The notes below the pieces were generated by a model. That model did not search any database, had not been told where the DNA came from, and saw nothing but the letters and a program-made list of their open reading frames with translations. Shown in pieces: positions 23,967-31,854 of a stretch of DNA of 64,000 bases. The DNA lies in the NCBI GenBank assembly GCA_964537395.1, contig CAZIBN010000007.1, positions 5,364 through 69,363 of the forward strand, given 5' to 3'. Source of the stretch: GWA2-66-18 sp964537395 (GTDB lineage: Bacteria > Elusimicrobiota > Elusimicrobia > UBA1565 > UBA9628). How positions within the stretch are numbered: the stretch's first letter is position 1; every line of letters starts with the position of its first letter. The position numbers and the translations under genes are program-made.

Positions 23967-23972
23967 TATAAT
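23967..23972 (+). promoter_or_regulatory. -10 hexamer of the tRNA-Pro gene
   Basis: TATAAT preceded by TGC (extended -10) lies 17 bases before the mature tRNA 5' end. No clear -35 is visible. Confidence 0.6.
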
Positions 23973-23988
23973 CAGATCGCGGTCTTAC

Positions 23989-24061
23989 CGGGGCGTAGCT
24001 CAATTGGCAGAGCGCATGGTTTGGGACCATGAGGTTCCCGGTTCGAGACCGGGCGCCCCGA
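23989..24061 (+). tRNA. tRNA-Pro (anticodon TGG)
   Basis: The 73-nt cloverleaf is complete: acceptor CGGGGCG/CGCCCCG, D stem GCTC/GAGC, anticodon stem CATGG/CCATG with loop TTTGGGA (anticodon TGG), T stem CCCGG/CCGGG with loop TTCGAGA, and discriminator A. The first pair C1-G72 is the proline-type identity pair. The 3' CCA is not encoded. Confidence 0.95.
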
Positions 24062-24074
24062 GACCGCCCCGGTA

Positions 24075-24102
24075 TTGACGGCCCGTGCCAATCCGCTATC
24101 CT
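24075..24102 (+). promoter_or_regulatory. Promoter of the TPR-like gene
   Basis: TTGACG (24075-24080), a 16-bp spacer and TATCCT (24097-24102) lie 10 bases before ATG 24113. Confidence 0.6.
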
Positions 24103-24112
24103 TATTGGGCGC

Positions 24113-24589
24113 ATGAAAACCGTTCTTGCCCTCGCCCTCCTGTTCCTGACCTTCCCGGCCGCGGCCCGCCGCGCAGATCGGGTCGATGCCGACTTCAAGA
24201 AGATCGATCAGCTGATCGAAAGGGGCGAGTACACGAGAGCCCGGGATGCGCTTGACGACGTGCTGGCCGAGCTCAGGCCGGGGGATCCTCGTCTGGTGCG
24301 CTATCACGAGCGCGTCGGGGCCGCCTGGCTGCGCGAGGGAGATATCTCCATGGCGCGATCATCCTTCACGTCTGCGCTCAAGGTGATCCAGCGTCTGAAG
24401 GTCTCCGACGACGCCGCCGCGAGAGCCTACGCCGGCATGGGCCTGTGCCTGAGGCGTGAGGAGAACGACAGCTACGCCCTCAAGTTCTTCAAGAGGGCGC
24501 TTGGCTTCAAGCTCGACGAGGGTACCAGGATGTTCGTGGAGGACCAGATCCGCGAGATCGAAGGCCTTCCGCCCGTTCCCGCCCGCTAG
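24113..24589 (+). CDS. Small exported TPR-like protein
   Basis: The 158-residue precursor has a signal peptide (about 1-18, ending FPAAA). The mature part is all alpha-helical and reads as three or four tetratricopeptide-like helix pairs (DQLIERGEYTRARDALDDVL, GAAWLREGDISMARSSFTSA, MGLCLRREENDSYALKFFKR). Such proteins act as periplasmic scaffolds. No partner is adjacent; the gene starts right after tRNA-Pro with its own promoter. Function unknown. Confidence 0.75.
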   Translation: MKTVLALALLFLTFPAAARRADRVDADFKKIDQLIERGEYTRARDALDDVLAELRPGDPRLVRYHERVGAAWLREGDISMARSSFTSALKVIQRLKVSDDAAARAYAGMGLCLRREENDSYALKFFKRALGFKLDEGTRMFVEDQIREIEGLPPVPAR

Positions 24590-24637
24590 ATCAGGGGCCT
24601 GGTGGCGGCATCCGCCGTGCCCTGTTATACTGCGCCC

Positions 24638-25168
24638 ATGCCCGCCCGCGCGCGCGTCCCGGACGCCTTCTTCCACCTGGCTCTCTGGCTCGGCATCATC
24701 GTCTTCGTCATCATGCTGGGCGTCGGCTTCGCCGCGCAAGCCTCGGATCGGTCCCCTTGGCCGTGGTGGCTCGGTTCCGTCGCGGCGTTCCTTCCATTCG
24801 CCCTTATCGTCTGGCTCCGGAAGACCGGCCGCATCGAGCTGATCGATACGGAGGAGGCCGAGCAGAGGTCGATGGACCGCTTCGTCGACAGGGCCGTCCG
24901 TGTTTTCGTGCTGTTTCCGCGGAGTTGGCGTCTGGCTCTGTGGCTCACGGGGACGATAGCCGTTTCCATTCTTTATCTGGCGTTGATGTGCCTGGAGTGG
25001 AACTCCAACGCGTATGCGGACCGCCTTGTCATCTTCTCCGGCCGGTTCGCTCATCCCGAATATGCCGCACGGCTGCTCATCGCCGTCGGGTTCGTCGGTG
25101 CGGCCTACGAGACCTTCGCCGTCATCCGCGACGCGAAGGTGCGGGGAACGCCCGGCAAGGAGCCCTGA
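24638..25168 (+). CDS. Four-helix membrane protein of unknown function
   Basis: The 176-residue protein has hydrophobic segments at about 15-35, 43-60, 95-120 and 140-160, with a charged cytoplasmic-looking loop between the second and third (RKTGRIELIDTEEAEQRSMD). I recognise no family. TATACT at -12 to -7 of ATG 24638 predicts a leaderless transcript and rejects the earlier in-frame ATG at 24602. It ends five bases before the convergent 2H-like gene. Confidence 0.65.
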   Translation: MPARARVPDAFFHLALWLGIIVFVIMLGVGFAAQASDRSPWPWWLGSVAAFLPFALIVWLRKTGRIELIDTEEAEQRSMDRFVDRAVRVFVLFPRSWRLALWLTGTIAVSILYLALMCLEWNSNAYADRLVIFSGRFAHPEYAARLLIAVGFVGAAYETFAVIRDAKVRGTPGKEP

Positions 25169-25173
25169 GGTCG

Positions 25174-25671
25174 TTACTTCGCTATAGAACCGCTCTCATC
25201 CAGCCGCCAGGGGCTATGCGCGAGCTTCAGATCGGCAGGGCAGGACAGGGTCTCCAGCTCCGCGACGGAGTAGAGTGCGATGCCGCGTCCTCCGGGCTCC
25301 GTGAACAAAGTGACATGGGCCGGCATACGCGGCACCGTGTCGAGGGGGAGGTCCAGCGTTTTTTCCAGGCGCGCACAGTAGGCTTCCTGCCCCGAAACCT
25401 CGACGAGCTCGATGAGGCAGCGCTTCCCGCCCTTCTGAACGAGACGATAAGCCCCGGTCGGCTTGACCGTGAACTCGAGGCCGCTCGCGGCCGCTACTAG
25501 GGCCGCGCCGTCGTGCTTGTCGCGGGAACCGACGATCGTGACGTGAAGCTCGCTCTTGCGGACGAAGCGCTCTCCCCGAAACTCGATGAGCGCCGGCAGG
25601 CGCTCCGCCCCGGGGAGGGGGAGGATGGCCGTGCGCCCCTGCTCATCGACGATCAGTATGATCGGCTTCAG
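25174..25671 (-). CDS. 2H-phosphoesterase-like protein with CTG start
   Basis: A 165-codon open frame fills the space after the SPFH gene and has no ATG, GTG or TTG near its start; CTG 25671, overlapping the upstream stop as CTGA, is the best candidate. The protein has two H-x-T motifs, ELHVTIVG (His43, Thr45) and PAHVTLFT (His119, Thr121), spaced as in the 2H/LigT-like RNA phosphoesterase superfamily, and ends with GIALYSVAELETL. Members hydrolyse cyclic phosphodiesters or ligate RNA. It is translationally coupled to two SPFH genes. The function is inferred from motifs only, and the start codon is uncertain. Confidence 0.65.
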   Translation of the reverse strand: MKPIILIVDEQGRTAILPLPGAERLPALIEFRGERFVRKSELHVTIVGSRDKHDGAALVAAASGLEFTVKPTGAYRLVQKGGKRCLIELVEVSGQEAYCARLEKTLDLPLDTVPRMPAHVTLFTEPGGRGIALYSVAELETLSCPADLKLAHSPWRLDESGSIAK

Positions 25672-26582
25672 GCGTTCGGATTCGACGGCGGGGCGTCGAC
25701 GCGCGCGGCGATCATCTGCCGGAGCATGTCAGAGCCGGGAGGGACCATGGTGATCTGCGCGCCGCTCTCGAGCACGCGCTGGACCTCCAGGATCTCGAAC
25801 ATGGCCTGAAGTATGTCGGGCGCCGAGGAGATCTCCTTCAGGGCGTTGCCGACGATCTTGGGGCGCAGGGCCGCGGCCTCGCCGAAGGCGATGGACGCCT
25901 GGCGCTGGGCGGTGCTGGCGATGATGTTGACCTGGTTCTCGCCGTCTTGCTTGATCGACGAGGTCACCTGGCGTAGGCGGTTCACCACCTTCTCCTCGAT
26001 CTGCTTGATCATGCGCGGATCGCGCAGGTGGACCTTACGGATGTAGACGGAGCCGAGCTTGTAGCCCCATTCGTGGGACTTCGGCGACACTTCCTCTCGC
26101 ACGACCTGGCTCATCTGGTGTCGCGAGCCGAGCATGGCCGCGAGCTTCATGTTCGACAGCGAGCGCACCGTGGCGTTGCTGACGTTGGCCGCGAGCGAGC
26201 CTCTCGGGTCGGCGTTCTTGAACAGGAAGGCGACCGGATCGGAGACGTACATCTCGTACCAGATGCCGATGCCCATCGGCGCGCCTTCCTCGGAGTTGAC
26301 GGGCTCGGAGCGGCGATAGACCTGGTCCATGCGCATGTCGAGCGTGTAGCATGTGCCGATCCAGTTGACGATGAGCGCGGCGGGCCCTATCTTCAGCCAC
26401 AGGAAGTGGATTCCGGGCTCGGTGATCGTCTCAAGGACGTTGCCGAACAGCACGAAGACCTTCGAGGTGCCCTCGTGGACGATCGTGTAGAACCCGAGCA
26501 TGCGCAGAAAGCCGAGCAGCACGGGAACAAGGATGAAAAGACCGAAGAACGTCACGCCTGCGGCGAGCGTAAAGGGGTTCAT
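25668..26582 (-). CDS. SPFH/band-7 membrane scaffold protein (second of pair)
   Basis: The 304-residue protein has an N-terminal membrane anchor (about 8-30), an SPFH core from about 35 (TIVHEGTSKVFVLFGNVLE), and a helical C-terminal region with the stretch INIIASTAQRQASIAFGEAAALRP-like ordering seen in HflC/prohibitin-type proteins. SPFH proteins oligomerise into membrane rings that control proteases or lipid domains. The partner gene starts one base apart upstream, and the 2H-like gene overlaps its stop. It differs from classical HflC in its longer N-terminal insertion. Confidence 0.85.
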   Translation of the reverse strand: MNPFTLAAGVTFFGLFILVPVLLGFLRMLGFYTIVHEGTSKVFVLFGNVLETITEPGIHFLWLKIGPAALIVNWIGTCYTLDMRMDQVYRRSEPVNSEEGAPMGIGIWYEMYVSDPVAFLFKNADPRGSLAANVSNATVRSLSNMKLAAMLGSRHQMSQVVREEVSPKSHEWGYKLGSVYIRKVHLRDPRMIKQIEEKVVNRLRQVTSSIKQDGENQVNIIASTAQRQASIAFGEAAALRPKIVGNALKEISSAPDILQAMFEILEVQRVLESGAQITMVPPGSDMLRQMIAARVDAPPSNPNA

Positions 26583-26583
26583 G

Positions 26584-27594
26584 TTAACGGCCCTCCCAGT
26601 GCTGCCGGTTCTCGAGGACCAGCTGCTTCGTGTTTTTGAAGATGCCGAGGCGGACGTTGCGCAGGTACGCGATCAGCGAGCCGGAGCCGCCGATGGCCTT
26701 GAGGTCGGTGAGCTGCTTGGCGAGCGCCAGCAACGGCTCGACCTCGGCCTGGGCGTTGAGCGTCTCGAGCTCGACGGCGCGTTTGGACTGCACGATCTTC
26801 TGGTCCGCCGACGCCTGCGCCAGGCTGATCTCGGAGGAGACGTGGTTGTGGGCCGTATTGATGGCGGCAAGCGCCGAGTCGACCTCGGGGGGCGGGTCGA
26901 TGCCGGTGATCAAGGACGCGTCGAGGATGATGCCGTAGCGGGCGGTCGAGGACTTGCAGTCCTGATCCATATCGTCGTTAAGGGAGCGCAGGTTCTTGCG
27001 GATATCGTTGATCGACACACCGCTGAGCTCGCTCAAGCCCGTGGCCTGGGAGTGTGAGGCGCCCTCGAGCTTCGGCGCCTCGAACGTCGCGATCTTCTCG
27101 CGCAGCACCGAGACGAAATAGCCCATCACATGGACGATCGGGTTCTTGATGCCGAACAGGTAGGCGTACAGGTTGCGCTCCGAGACGCGGAAGCGGATCT
27201 GGCCGGTGAGGCCGGTGTTGAGCTGGTCCATCGTGATCGCCTCGAGGACGGAGCCGCCCTTGTTGGCTCCCGGCGTCTCGGGGTCCGTCGCGATGTGGAT
27301 GCTCTCGGTCGCGATCGAGACCTTGTAGACCTTCTCCCAGGGCCACTTGAAGTACGGGCCGCCGGGCGGGATGACGCGAAGCTGAGGGTAGTTGTAGCGC
27401 AGCTGCTCGTCGGCGCTGAGCGTCGCCTTGAGCTCGGGGTCGTCGAGGGTCTTCGTCCCCTCGAGGCGCTGGGCGCGCCCGAAGCTCGTCTTGACCGCCC
27501 GCTCGTTCTGGTCGACCGTGTACAGGCCGGCCACGAGATAGCTGAGCAGGAACCACGCCACGAATCCGAACGCCGCGCCTAATAGAAAGCCCAT
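26584..27594 (-). CDS. SPFH/band-7 membrane scaffold protein (first of pair)
   Basis: The 336-residue protein has one N-terminal membrane helix (about 5-27) followed by YTVDQNERAVKTSFGRAQR, the start typical of HflK/stomatin-like SPFH domains. LRVIPPGGPYFKWPWEKVYKV is also family-typical. The C-terminal third (SSEISLAQASADQKIVQSKRA) is helical and coiled-coil-like. AAGGAG lies six bases before ATG 27594. It heads an operon with a second SPFH protein and a 2H-like protein. No FtsH gene is adjacent, unlike hflKC loci next to protease regulators. Confidence 0.87.
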   Translation of the reverse strand: MGFLLGAAFGFVAWFLLSYLVAGLYTVDQNERAVKTSFGRAQRLEGTKTLDDPELKATLSADEQLRYNYPQLRVIPPGGPYFKWPWEKVYKVSIATESIHIATDPETPGANKGGSVLEAITMDQLNTGLTGQIRFRVSERNLYAYLFGIKNPIVHVMGYFVSVLREKIATFEAPKLEGASHSQATGLSELSGVSINDIRKNLRSLNDDMDQDCKSSTARYGIILDASLITGIDPPPEVDSALAAINTAHNHVSSEISLAQASADQKIVQSKRAVELETLNAQAEVEPLLALAKQLTDLKAIGGSGSLIAYLRNVRLGIFKNTKQLVLENRQHWEGR

Positions 27595-27721
27595 GGGTCT
27601 CCTTGAGCGACGCGCTATTCAATCAAATTGAGGACGCCCGCAAGGCGAGCGCTGTGACCAAAGCCCCCCTTGAGTTTTTATGCAATCCGCCCTATCCTCG
27701 TATGGATTCAGGAGGCTTTTA

Positions 27722-28264
27722 ATGAAACTCACTTTGCTCATCCTCACCGTTTCGCTGTTTGCCGCGGCCCCGCTTCGCGCTGAAGACAAAGCCAAGGGCG
27801 GGCCTCCCGAAGAGACGCCCTCCGGAACCCAGCCCGCCATTCCGGGCGAGCGCCCCGCGATCCCCGGCGACAAAGCCAAGGGAGGTTCACCGGAGGAGAC
27901 GCCTTCCGGCACCCAACCTGCCATCCCCGGTGAGCGTCCGGCGATTCCCGGCGACAAGGAGCACAAGGGCGAGCGGGGTGAGCGCCGCGGAGATAAGCGT
28001 GAGCGCCGCAAAGAGCACAAGGGCGAACGCCGCGAGGAACGCCAAGGCGAACGCCGTGAGGAGCGCCAGGGCGAACGCCGTGAGGAACGCCAGGGCGAAC
28101 GCCGCGAGGAACGCCAGGGCGAACGCCGTGAGCGTCGCGATAATGGCGTCAGAGACCATGGCCAGGGCGAGGGGCGCGGAGGGCGCGGCCAGGGAGCGGA
28201 GCGCCGACAGAGCGGTTCGCAGCGACAGGGCGGCGGTCAGCGCCGAGGCGGTCGAGGCCGCTGA
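27722..28264 (+). CDS. Secreted repetitive basic protein
   Basis: The 180-residue precursor has a signal peptide (about 1-20, LRA-ED). The mature chain is entirely repetitive: two 28-residue units (DKAKGGPPEETPSGTQPAIP plus GERPAIPG) then four GERREERQ units, then a Gly/Gln/Arg-rich tail. It should be disordered and strongly positively charged in the second half, so it could bind nucleic acid, LPS or peptidoglycan. GGAGG upstream supports ATG 27722. No family recognised; the repeat number is probably variable between strains. Confidence 0.7.
   Translation: MKLTLLILTVSLFAAAPLRAEDKAKGGPPEETPSGTQPAIPGERPAIPGDKAKGGSPEETPSGTQPAIPGERPAIPGDKEHKGERGERRGDKRERRKEHKGERREERQGERREERQGERREERQGERREERQGERRERRDNGVRDHGQGEGRGGRGQGAERRQSGSQRQGGGQRRGGRGR
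27785..27952 (+). repeat. Two tandem 84-bp coding repeats
   Basis: Units 27785-27868 and 27869-27952 encode the same 28 residues except one Pro/Ser change. Confidence 0.9.
28022..28117 (+). repeat. Four tandem 24-bp coding repeats
   Basis: Four units encode GERREERQ, differing only at synonymous third positions, and a partial fifth unit follows. Slippage could change copy number in frame. Confidence 0.9.
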
Positions 28265-28291
28265 CTTAAGCCATAGAGAAGCGTAGGCTCT

Positions 28292-28891
28292 CTATTTGTG
28301 GAACGTCAGGCTTTCGAGCGCCACGCCCGCGTCCAGGCCCAGGCCGACGGAGACGTGGGCCAGGCTGATCGCGGTCTTGTCTGTCATGTCGAGGCTGCTG
28401 CGCAGATAGCTGACGGCCGCACCCGCGATGAAGTGGTAGCTGCCCTGGATCGAGGTGAAGCGGTCCATCAGCTGGTCTGTGTTCCGGGCACCGTAGACGA
28501 GGATGGTGACACGGCTGGCGCTTGCGCCCACGTTGAAGCCGATGGACGGGGCGTGCCACGCGAGGGACTGCGCCTGCGCCGCGGTCTGGCCTTTGGCGAG
28601 GAGCTTGCCGGAGCCCTTGCGGTAGCCGATGATGAACGCTCCCTGAGCCTCCTTTCCGACGATGACGCCGGTAGGGCGTCCGTTCTGGGCGAATACCGAC
28701 TCGACTACCTTGGCCATGTCCGAGGACATGTCTCCGCCGAGATCCGAGATCGCCTTGAGGACCTCCGCTGAGGTGAATGTGTCGTCCTTCGCGCTTTGCG
28801 TCGCGGCCGTCTCGGCGCAGAAGCCGCGGGAGGGGAGAAGAGCGAGGCCCAGCACCGCGACCGCAGTCAGCACGTTTCGGACGTTCATCAT
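28292..28891 (-). CDS. EipA-like (DUF1134-type) periplasmic protein
   Basis: The 199-residue precursor has a signal peptide (about 1-25, ending GFCA-ET). Residues about 55-199 match my memory of the DUF1134/EipA family: GRPTGVIVGKEAQGAFIIGY, a Gly-Ser-Gly turn, WHAPSIGFNVGASASRVTIL, and a C-terminal VGLGLDAGVALESL. In alphaproteobacteria EipA is a small beta-barrel needed for envelope integrity. The start may be either of two adjacent ATGs (28891 or 28888), with AGAGG upstream. It is convergent with the repetitive-protein gene. Confidence 0.75.
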   Translation of the reverse strand: MMNVRNVLTAVAVLGLALLPSRGFCAETAATQSAKDDTFTSAEVLKAISDLGGDMSSDMAKVVESVFAQNGRPTGVIVGKEAQGAFIIGYRKGSGKLLAKGQTAAQAQSLAWHAPSIGFNVGASASRVTILVYGARNTDQLMDRFTSIQGSYHFIAGAAVSYLRSSLDMTDKTAISLAHVSVGLGLDAGVALESLTFHK

Positions 28892-29012
28892 TTTATCTCG
28901 CCTCTCGATGTCGATGGGCCGCGTGGAAAGTCTTCGCGCCAGGAACTTCTGTCATTATCGCTTATTTAGGCGCCTGCACCGAGCCTCCGCCGAATGGTAT
29001 TCTCTCTCTGTG

Positions 29013-30149
29013 ATGCTGGCCATCTGGCACGGCCTTCTGCTTGGGCTCGTGCTGCTCTCCTGGGCGTATTGGATCATCGTGGCGATCACGGTGGCGATCT
29101 TCTTTGGGCGCAAGGCGCGTCCGGGGAAAGAGGGCTATCGGCCCTCGGTCTCGCTGATCAAGCCCGTGTGCGGCCTGGAGAAGAACCTCTACGAGAACCT
29201 TTCCAGCGCTTGCGCTCAGGACTATCCCGATTATGAGATCGTCTACGCGCTTCAGAATCCCGAGGATCCGGTCCTTCCGATCCTCGAGCGCATCCGCGCC
29301 GAGAACCCGCAGCGCCGCGTGCGGATCGTGGTCGATCCCGCGGCCGCCGGGCCCAACGGCCGGCTCTGCAACATCCTCAACGCCACCCGGCAGGCGACCG
29401 GCGAGGTGCTGGTCTATTCCGACAGCGACATGCTCCTGCCTCCGGACTATCTGCATGCGGTCACGGCGCCGCTGGCCGACCCTGGGGTCGGCATCCATTG
29501 CACCCTCTACCGCGCGCACGGCGCCGTCAACCTCTGGGAGTCTCTCGAACTGCTGTCGCTCAACGCCGAGTTCGTGCCCTCGATGATCTTCGCGACCATG
29601 ACCGGCGTGGCCCTGGCCTGCCCGGGCGCCTCTCAGGCCATCCGGCGCGAGACGCTCGATAAGATCGGGGGGCTTGAGCCGATGGCGGACAGCCTCGTCG
29701 AGGATCTTGAGCTCGGACGGCGGATCGTCGCCGCGGGCCTTCGGGTCGTGATCGGGCGTCATGTCGCCGGCACCGGCGTCGATCTCAGCGGCTGGCGTCC
29801 GTGGTGGCGGCATCAGGTCTACTGGGACCAGAATACGCGCGCCGCCTCCCCGGTCGGCTTCTTCTTCACCTGGCTCGTGCGCGGCGTGCCGCTGGTCGCG
29901 CTCTACTGCTCGACCCAGGGTTTGCTCGGGCTTGAGATCATGCTAGCGACCATCGGGGTGCGGCTGAGTTGCGCCGCGTCCTCCTGCCTTTTCCTTGGCG
30001 ACCGTGAGGGCCTGCGCACGCTGTGGCTCCTGCCGCTGCGCGACCTCATCGGAGCGGCGACCTGGGCCGCCAGCTTTCTGCAAAGAGAGGTCCATTGGAA
30101 GGGGCGCGTGTTCGTGCTCTCCGGCAGCCGGCTCGTGGAAGCCGCGTGA
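29013..30149 (+). CDS. HpnI-like membrane glycosyltransferase (GT2/GT21)
   Basis: The 378-residue protein has an N-terminal membrane helix (about 5-30), a GT-A domain and C-terminal helices. Motifs are PSVSLIKPVCGLEKNLYENL, the metal-binding DSDMLLPPDY, EDLELGRRI and the Q/RxxRW-like GWRPWWRHQVYW, which together define ceramide-glucosyltransferase-like enzymes including HpnI of hopanoid glycosylation. It likely transfers a sugar such as GlcNAc to a membrane lipid. GTG 29010 is an alternative start; TATTCT precedes it. Its stop overlaps the start of the HpnK-like gene (GTGA), making a four-gene operon. Confidence 0.85.
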   Translation: MLAIWHGLLLGLVLLSWAYWIIVAITVAIFFGRKARPGKEGYRPSVSLIKPVCGLEKNLYENLSSACAQDYPDYEIVYALQNPEDPVLPILERIRAENPQRRVRIVVDPAAAGPNGRLCNILNATRQATGEVLVYSDSDMLLPPDYLHAVTAPLADPGVGIHCTLYRAHGAVNLWESLELLSLNAEFVPSMIFATMTGVALACPGASQAIRRETLDKIGGLEPMADSLVEDLELGRRIVAAGLRVVIGRHVAGTGVDLSGWRPWWRHQVYWDQNTRAASPVGFFFTWLVRGVPLVALYCSTQGLLGLEIMLATIGVRLSCAASSCLFLGDREGLRTLWLLPLRDLIGAATWAASFLQREVHWKGRVFVLSGSRLVEAA

Positions 30150-30991
30150 AGCAGGTCGTCGTCACGGCGGACGACTTCGGCCTCAGCCCCGAGGTCAACG
30201 AGGCGGTGATGCGCGGCCATGAGTTCGGGATCCTGAGCTGTGCGAGCCTCATGGTCGCCGCGCCGCAGGCGCACGCGGCCGCCGCCCTCGCGCGAGCGCG
30301 GCCCGGGCTCAAGGTTGGCCTTCACCTGACCCTCGCCGAGGGGAGGCCGATCCTCCCGGCGAACGAGGTGCCCGATCTCGTGGACGGCTCGGGACGCTTT
30401 CGCCCCGGGCTCGTCGGGCATGGGGCGCGCATCTTCCTATCGCCGCGCGCGCGCCGCCAGGCCGTCGCCGAGTGCCGGGCCCAGGTCGCGGCATTCCAGG
30501 CTCTGGGACTCGAGCTCGACCACCTTAACGGCCACAACCACTTTCATATCCACCCCACCATCCTGGGCGCCGTGCTTCAGATCGCCGCGAGCACGCGTAT
30601 TCCTGCCGTGCGCGTGCCTTCCCAGCCGCTATCGACGATACCGCCGTCGGCGGTCTTGATGGCCGCCGTGATGGCGCCCTGGGTCGCCAGCACGCGTTCC
30701 CGGTTGAGGCGAGCGGGGATCGCCACGAACGACTGCCTCTTCGGTCTGTTCGAGACCGGCGCGATGGTCGAAAGCGCCTGGCTGCGGCTGATACCGCTCC
30801 TGCCCGACGGGCTCACCGAGATCTACTGCCACCCCGCGACGGCGACGGTCGGCCTGCTGCGGGAGACGATGCCCGATTACCGGCACGCCGAGGAGCTCGC
30901 GGCGCTGACGAGCCCGCGCGTGCGCGAAGCCCTTGAGCGCTCGGGCGCGAGGCTGACCTCTTTCTCGCAGGCCTTCGCTCCCGCCGCATGA
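30146..30991 (+). CDS. HpnK-like YdjC/ChbG-family deacetylase
   Basis: The 281-residue protein starts VVVTADDFGLSPEVNEAV, the metal-binding Asp-Asp of YdjC-type carbohydrate deacetylases. Further ligands are in GLHLTLAEG and HLNGHNHFHIHP, and EIYCHPAT completes the set. HpnK removes the acetyl group from the GlcNAc placed by HpnI. The pairing here suggests a glucosaminyl lipid product. It starts on GTG 30146 inside the preceding stop and overlaps the next gene by four bases. Confidence 0.87.
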   Translation: MKQVVVTADDFGLSPEVNEAVMRGHEFGILSCASLMVAAPQAHAAAALARARPGLKVGLHLTLAEGRPILPANEVPDLVDGSGRFRPGLVGHGARIFLSPRARRQAVAECRAQVAAFQALGLELDHLNGHNHFHIHPTILGAVLQIAASTRIPAVRVPSQPLSTIPPSAVLMAAVMAPWVASTRSRLRRAGIATNDCLFGLFETGAMVESAWLRLIPLLPDGLTEIYCHPATATVGLLRETMPDYRHAEELAALTSPRVREALERSGARLTSFSQAFAPAA

Positions 30992-31371
30992 TCGCGACGA
31001 CCCTCGTCCTCGTCTTGTCGGTCCTCTTCTCCGCGTACGGCAACGTGCTCACGCGTCGCGGCATGACCGAGCTTGGCCCTCTCGAGGACTTCCGTCCGCG
31101 ACATCTTCTGCGCTACGGCTGGGCGGCTGTACGCAACCGGCACGTGCTGGCCGGGGTGGCCATCAACTTCGGGCAGTTCCTGGCCTGGCTCGTCGTGCTG
31201 TCCTGGGCGGAGCTGAGCTGGGCGCTGCCGATGAACGCGATCGAGTACATCTTCGTCGCGGCGCTGGCGTATAAGATGCTGGGCGAGCGTTTGGAGCCGC
31301 GCCGGCTCGCCGGGATCGGGATCATCGCCGTCGGCGTGTTCCTCACGATGTTCTCGTGGAAGGGGCCCTGA
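30988..31371 (+). CDS. Half-size EamA/SMR-type membrane protein, first of pair
   Basis: The 127-residue protein has four transmembrane helices and the motif LSWAELSWALPMNAIEYIFV, with a Gly-Glu (LGERLEP) before the last helix, as in small multidrug-resistance-like half transporters and ArnE/ArnF-type lipid flippases. It overlaps the deacetylase stop and is followed by a homologue of the same size, so a heterodimer is likely. In this context, translocation of the modified glycolipid is inferred. Confidence 0.8.
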   Translation: MIATTLVLVLSVLFSAYGNVLTRRGMTELGPLEDFRPRHLLRYGWAAVRNRHVLAGVAINFGQFLAWLVVLSWAELSWALPMNAIEYIFVAALAYKMLGERLEPRRLAGIGIIAVGVFLTMFSWKGP

Positions 31372-31790
31372 TGCGGCGCGCGCTCGGCGTCGTCTTTCTC
31401 GCCACGATCTGCGGGTGCGCGGGCCATCTTTGCCTACGGGAAGGCATGATCGGCGTGGGGGCCCTGTCCGGCTCGTCCCCGGCCGCGCTGATCGCCTTTT
31501 TCGGGGCGGCGGCGTCCAGCCCCTGGATATGGCTCGGGATCGCGTTTGAGATCGCCTACTCGCTTCTTTGGCTCGCGGTCCTGTCCTGGTCCGAGATATC
31601 CTGGGCAGTGCCGATGAACGCGCTCGAGTATGTCCTGGCGGCCGCGGCGGCCTACGCCTTGCTTGGCGAGCCCATCGGGCCTCTACGCCTGGCGGGGATC
31701 GCTTTGATCTGCGTCGGCGTGGCGATGCTCAGCGGTTCGTGGGTTCAGGCCGGAACGGCGACCGACGCGTCCTTGACCCACCGGATATAG
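31371..31790 (+). CDS. Half-size EamA/SMR-type membrane protein, second of pair
   Basis: The 139-residue protein is homologous to the preceding gene (LSWSEISWAVPMNALEYVLA, LLGEPIGPLRLAGIAL) with four helices. It starts on the shared base of TGATG. The C-terminal residues from GSWVQAG onward lie inside an 88-bp sequence repeated at 32564-32651, so this gene once overlapped the 3' end of the convergent epimerase gene before a cassette inserted. The tail is intact in reading frame, and the protein is probably functional. Confidence 0.78.
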   Translation: MRRALGVVFLATICGCAGHLCLREGMIGVGALSGSSPAALIAFFGAAASSPWIWLGIAFEIAYSLLWLAVLSWSEISWAVPMNALEYVLAAAAAYALLGEPIGPLRLAGIALICVGVAMLSGSWVQAGTATDASLTHRI

Positions 31791-31802
31791 CTTTCGGAGC
31801 CC
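31715..31802 (+). repeat. 88-bp direct repeat, left copy
   Basis: It is identical to 32564-32651 except at three positions. It holds the 3' end of the second EamA/SMR gene and, antisense, what was the 3' end of the epimerase gene. Confidence 0.9.
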
Positions 31803-31835
31803 TCATGGTCACTGGTGTAAGGCGGGGCGGGCTGT

Positions 31836-31841
31836 TATACT
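31836..31841 (+). promoter_or_regulatory. -10 hexamer of the nucleotidyltransferase cassette
   Basis: TATACT lies 13 bases before ATG 31855, the first base pairs of unique cassette DNA after the left repeat. Confidence 0.5.
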
Positions 31842-31854
31842 CTAGGGACCTGAT

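Noticed and set aside
24062..24075. Sequence after tRNA-Pro complementary to its 5' end as a tRNA-linked terminator or attachment site
   Set aside because: The match is only about 12 bases of GC-rich acceptor-stem sequence, there is no T-tract, no integrase gene and no second copy of the tRNA end.
28022..28117. Tandem repeats as a possible CRISPR array
   Set aside because: Units are contiguous 24-bp coding repeats with no spacers, in frame within a secreted protein.
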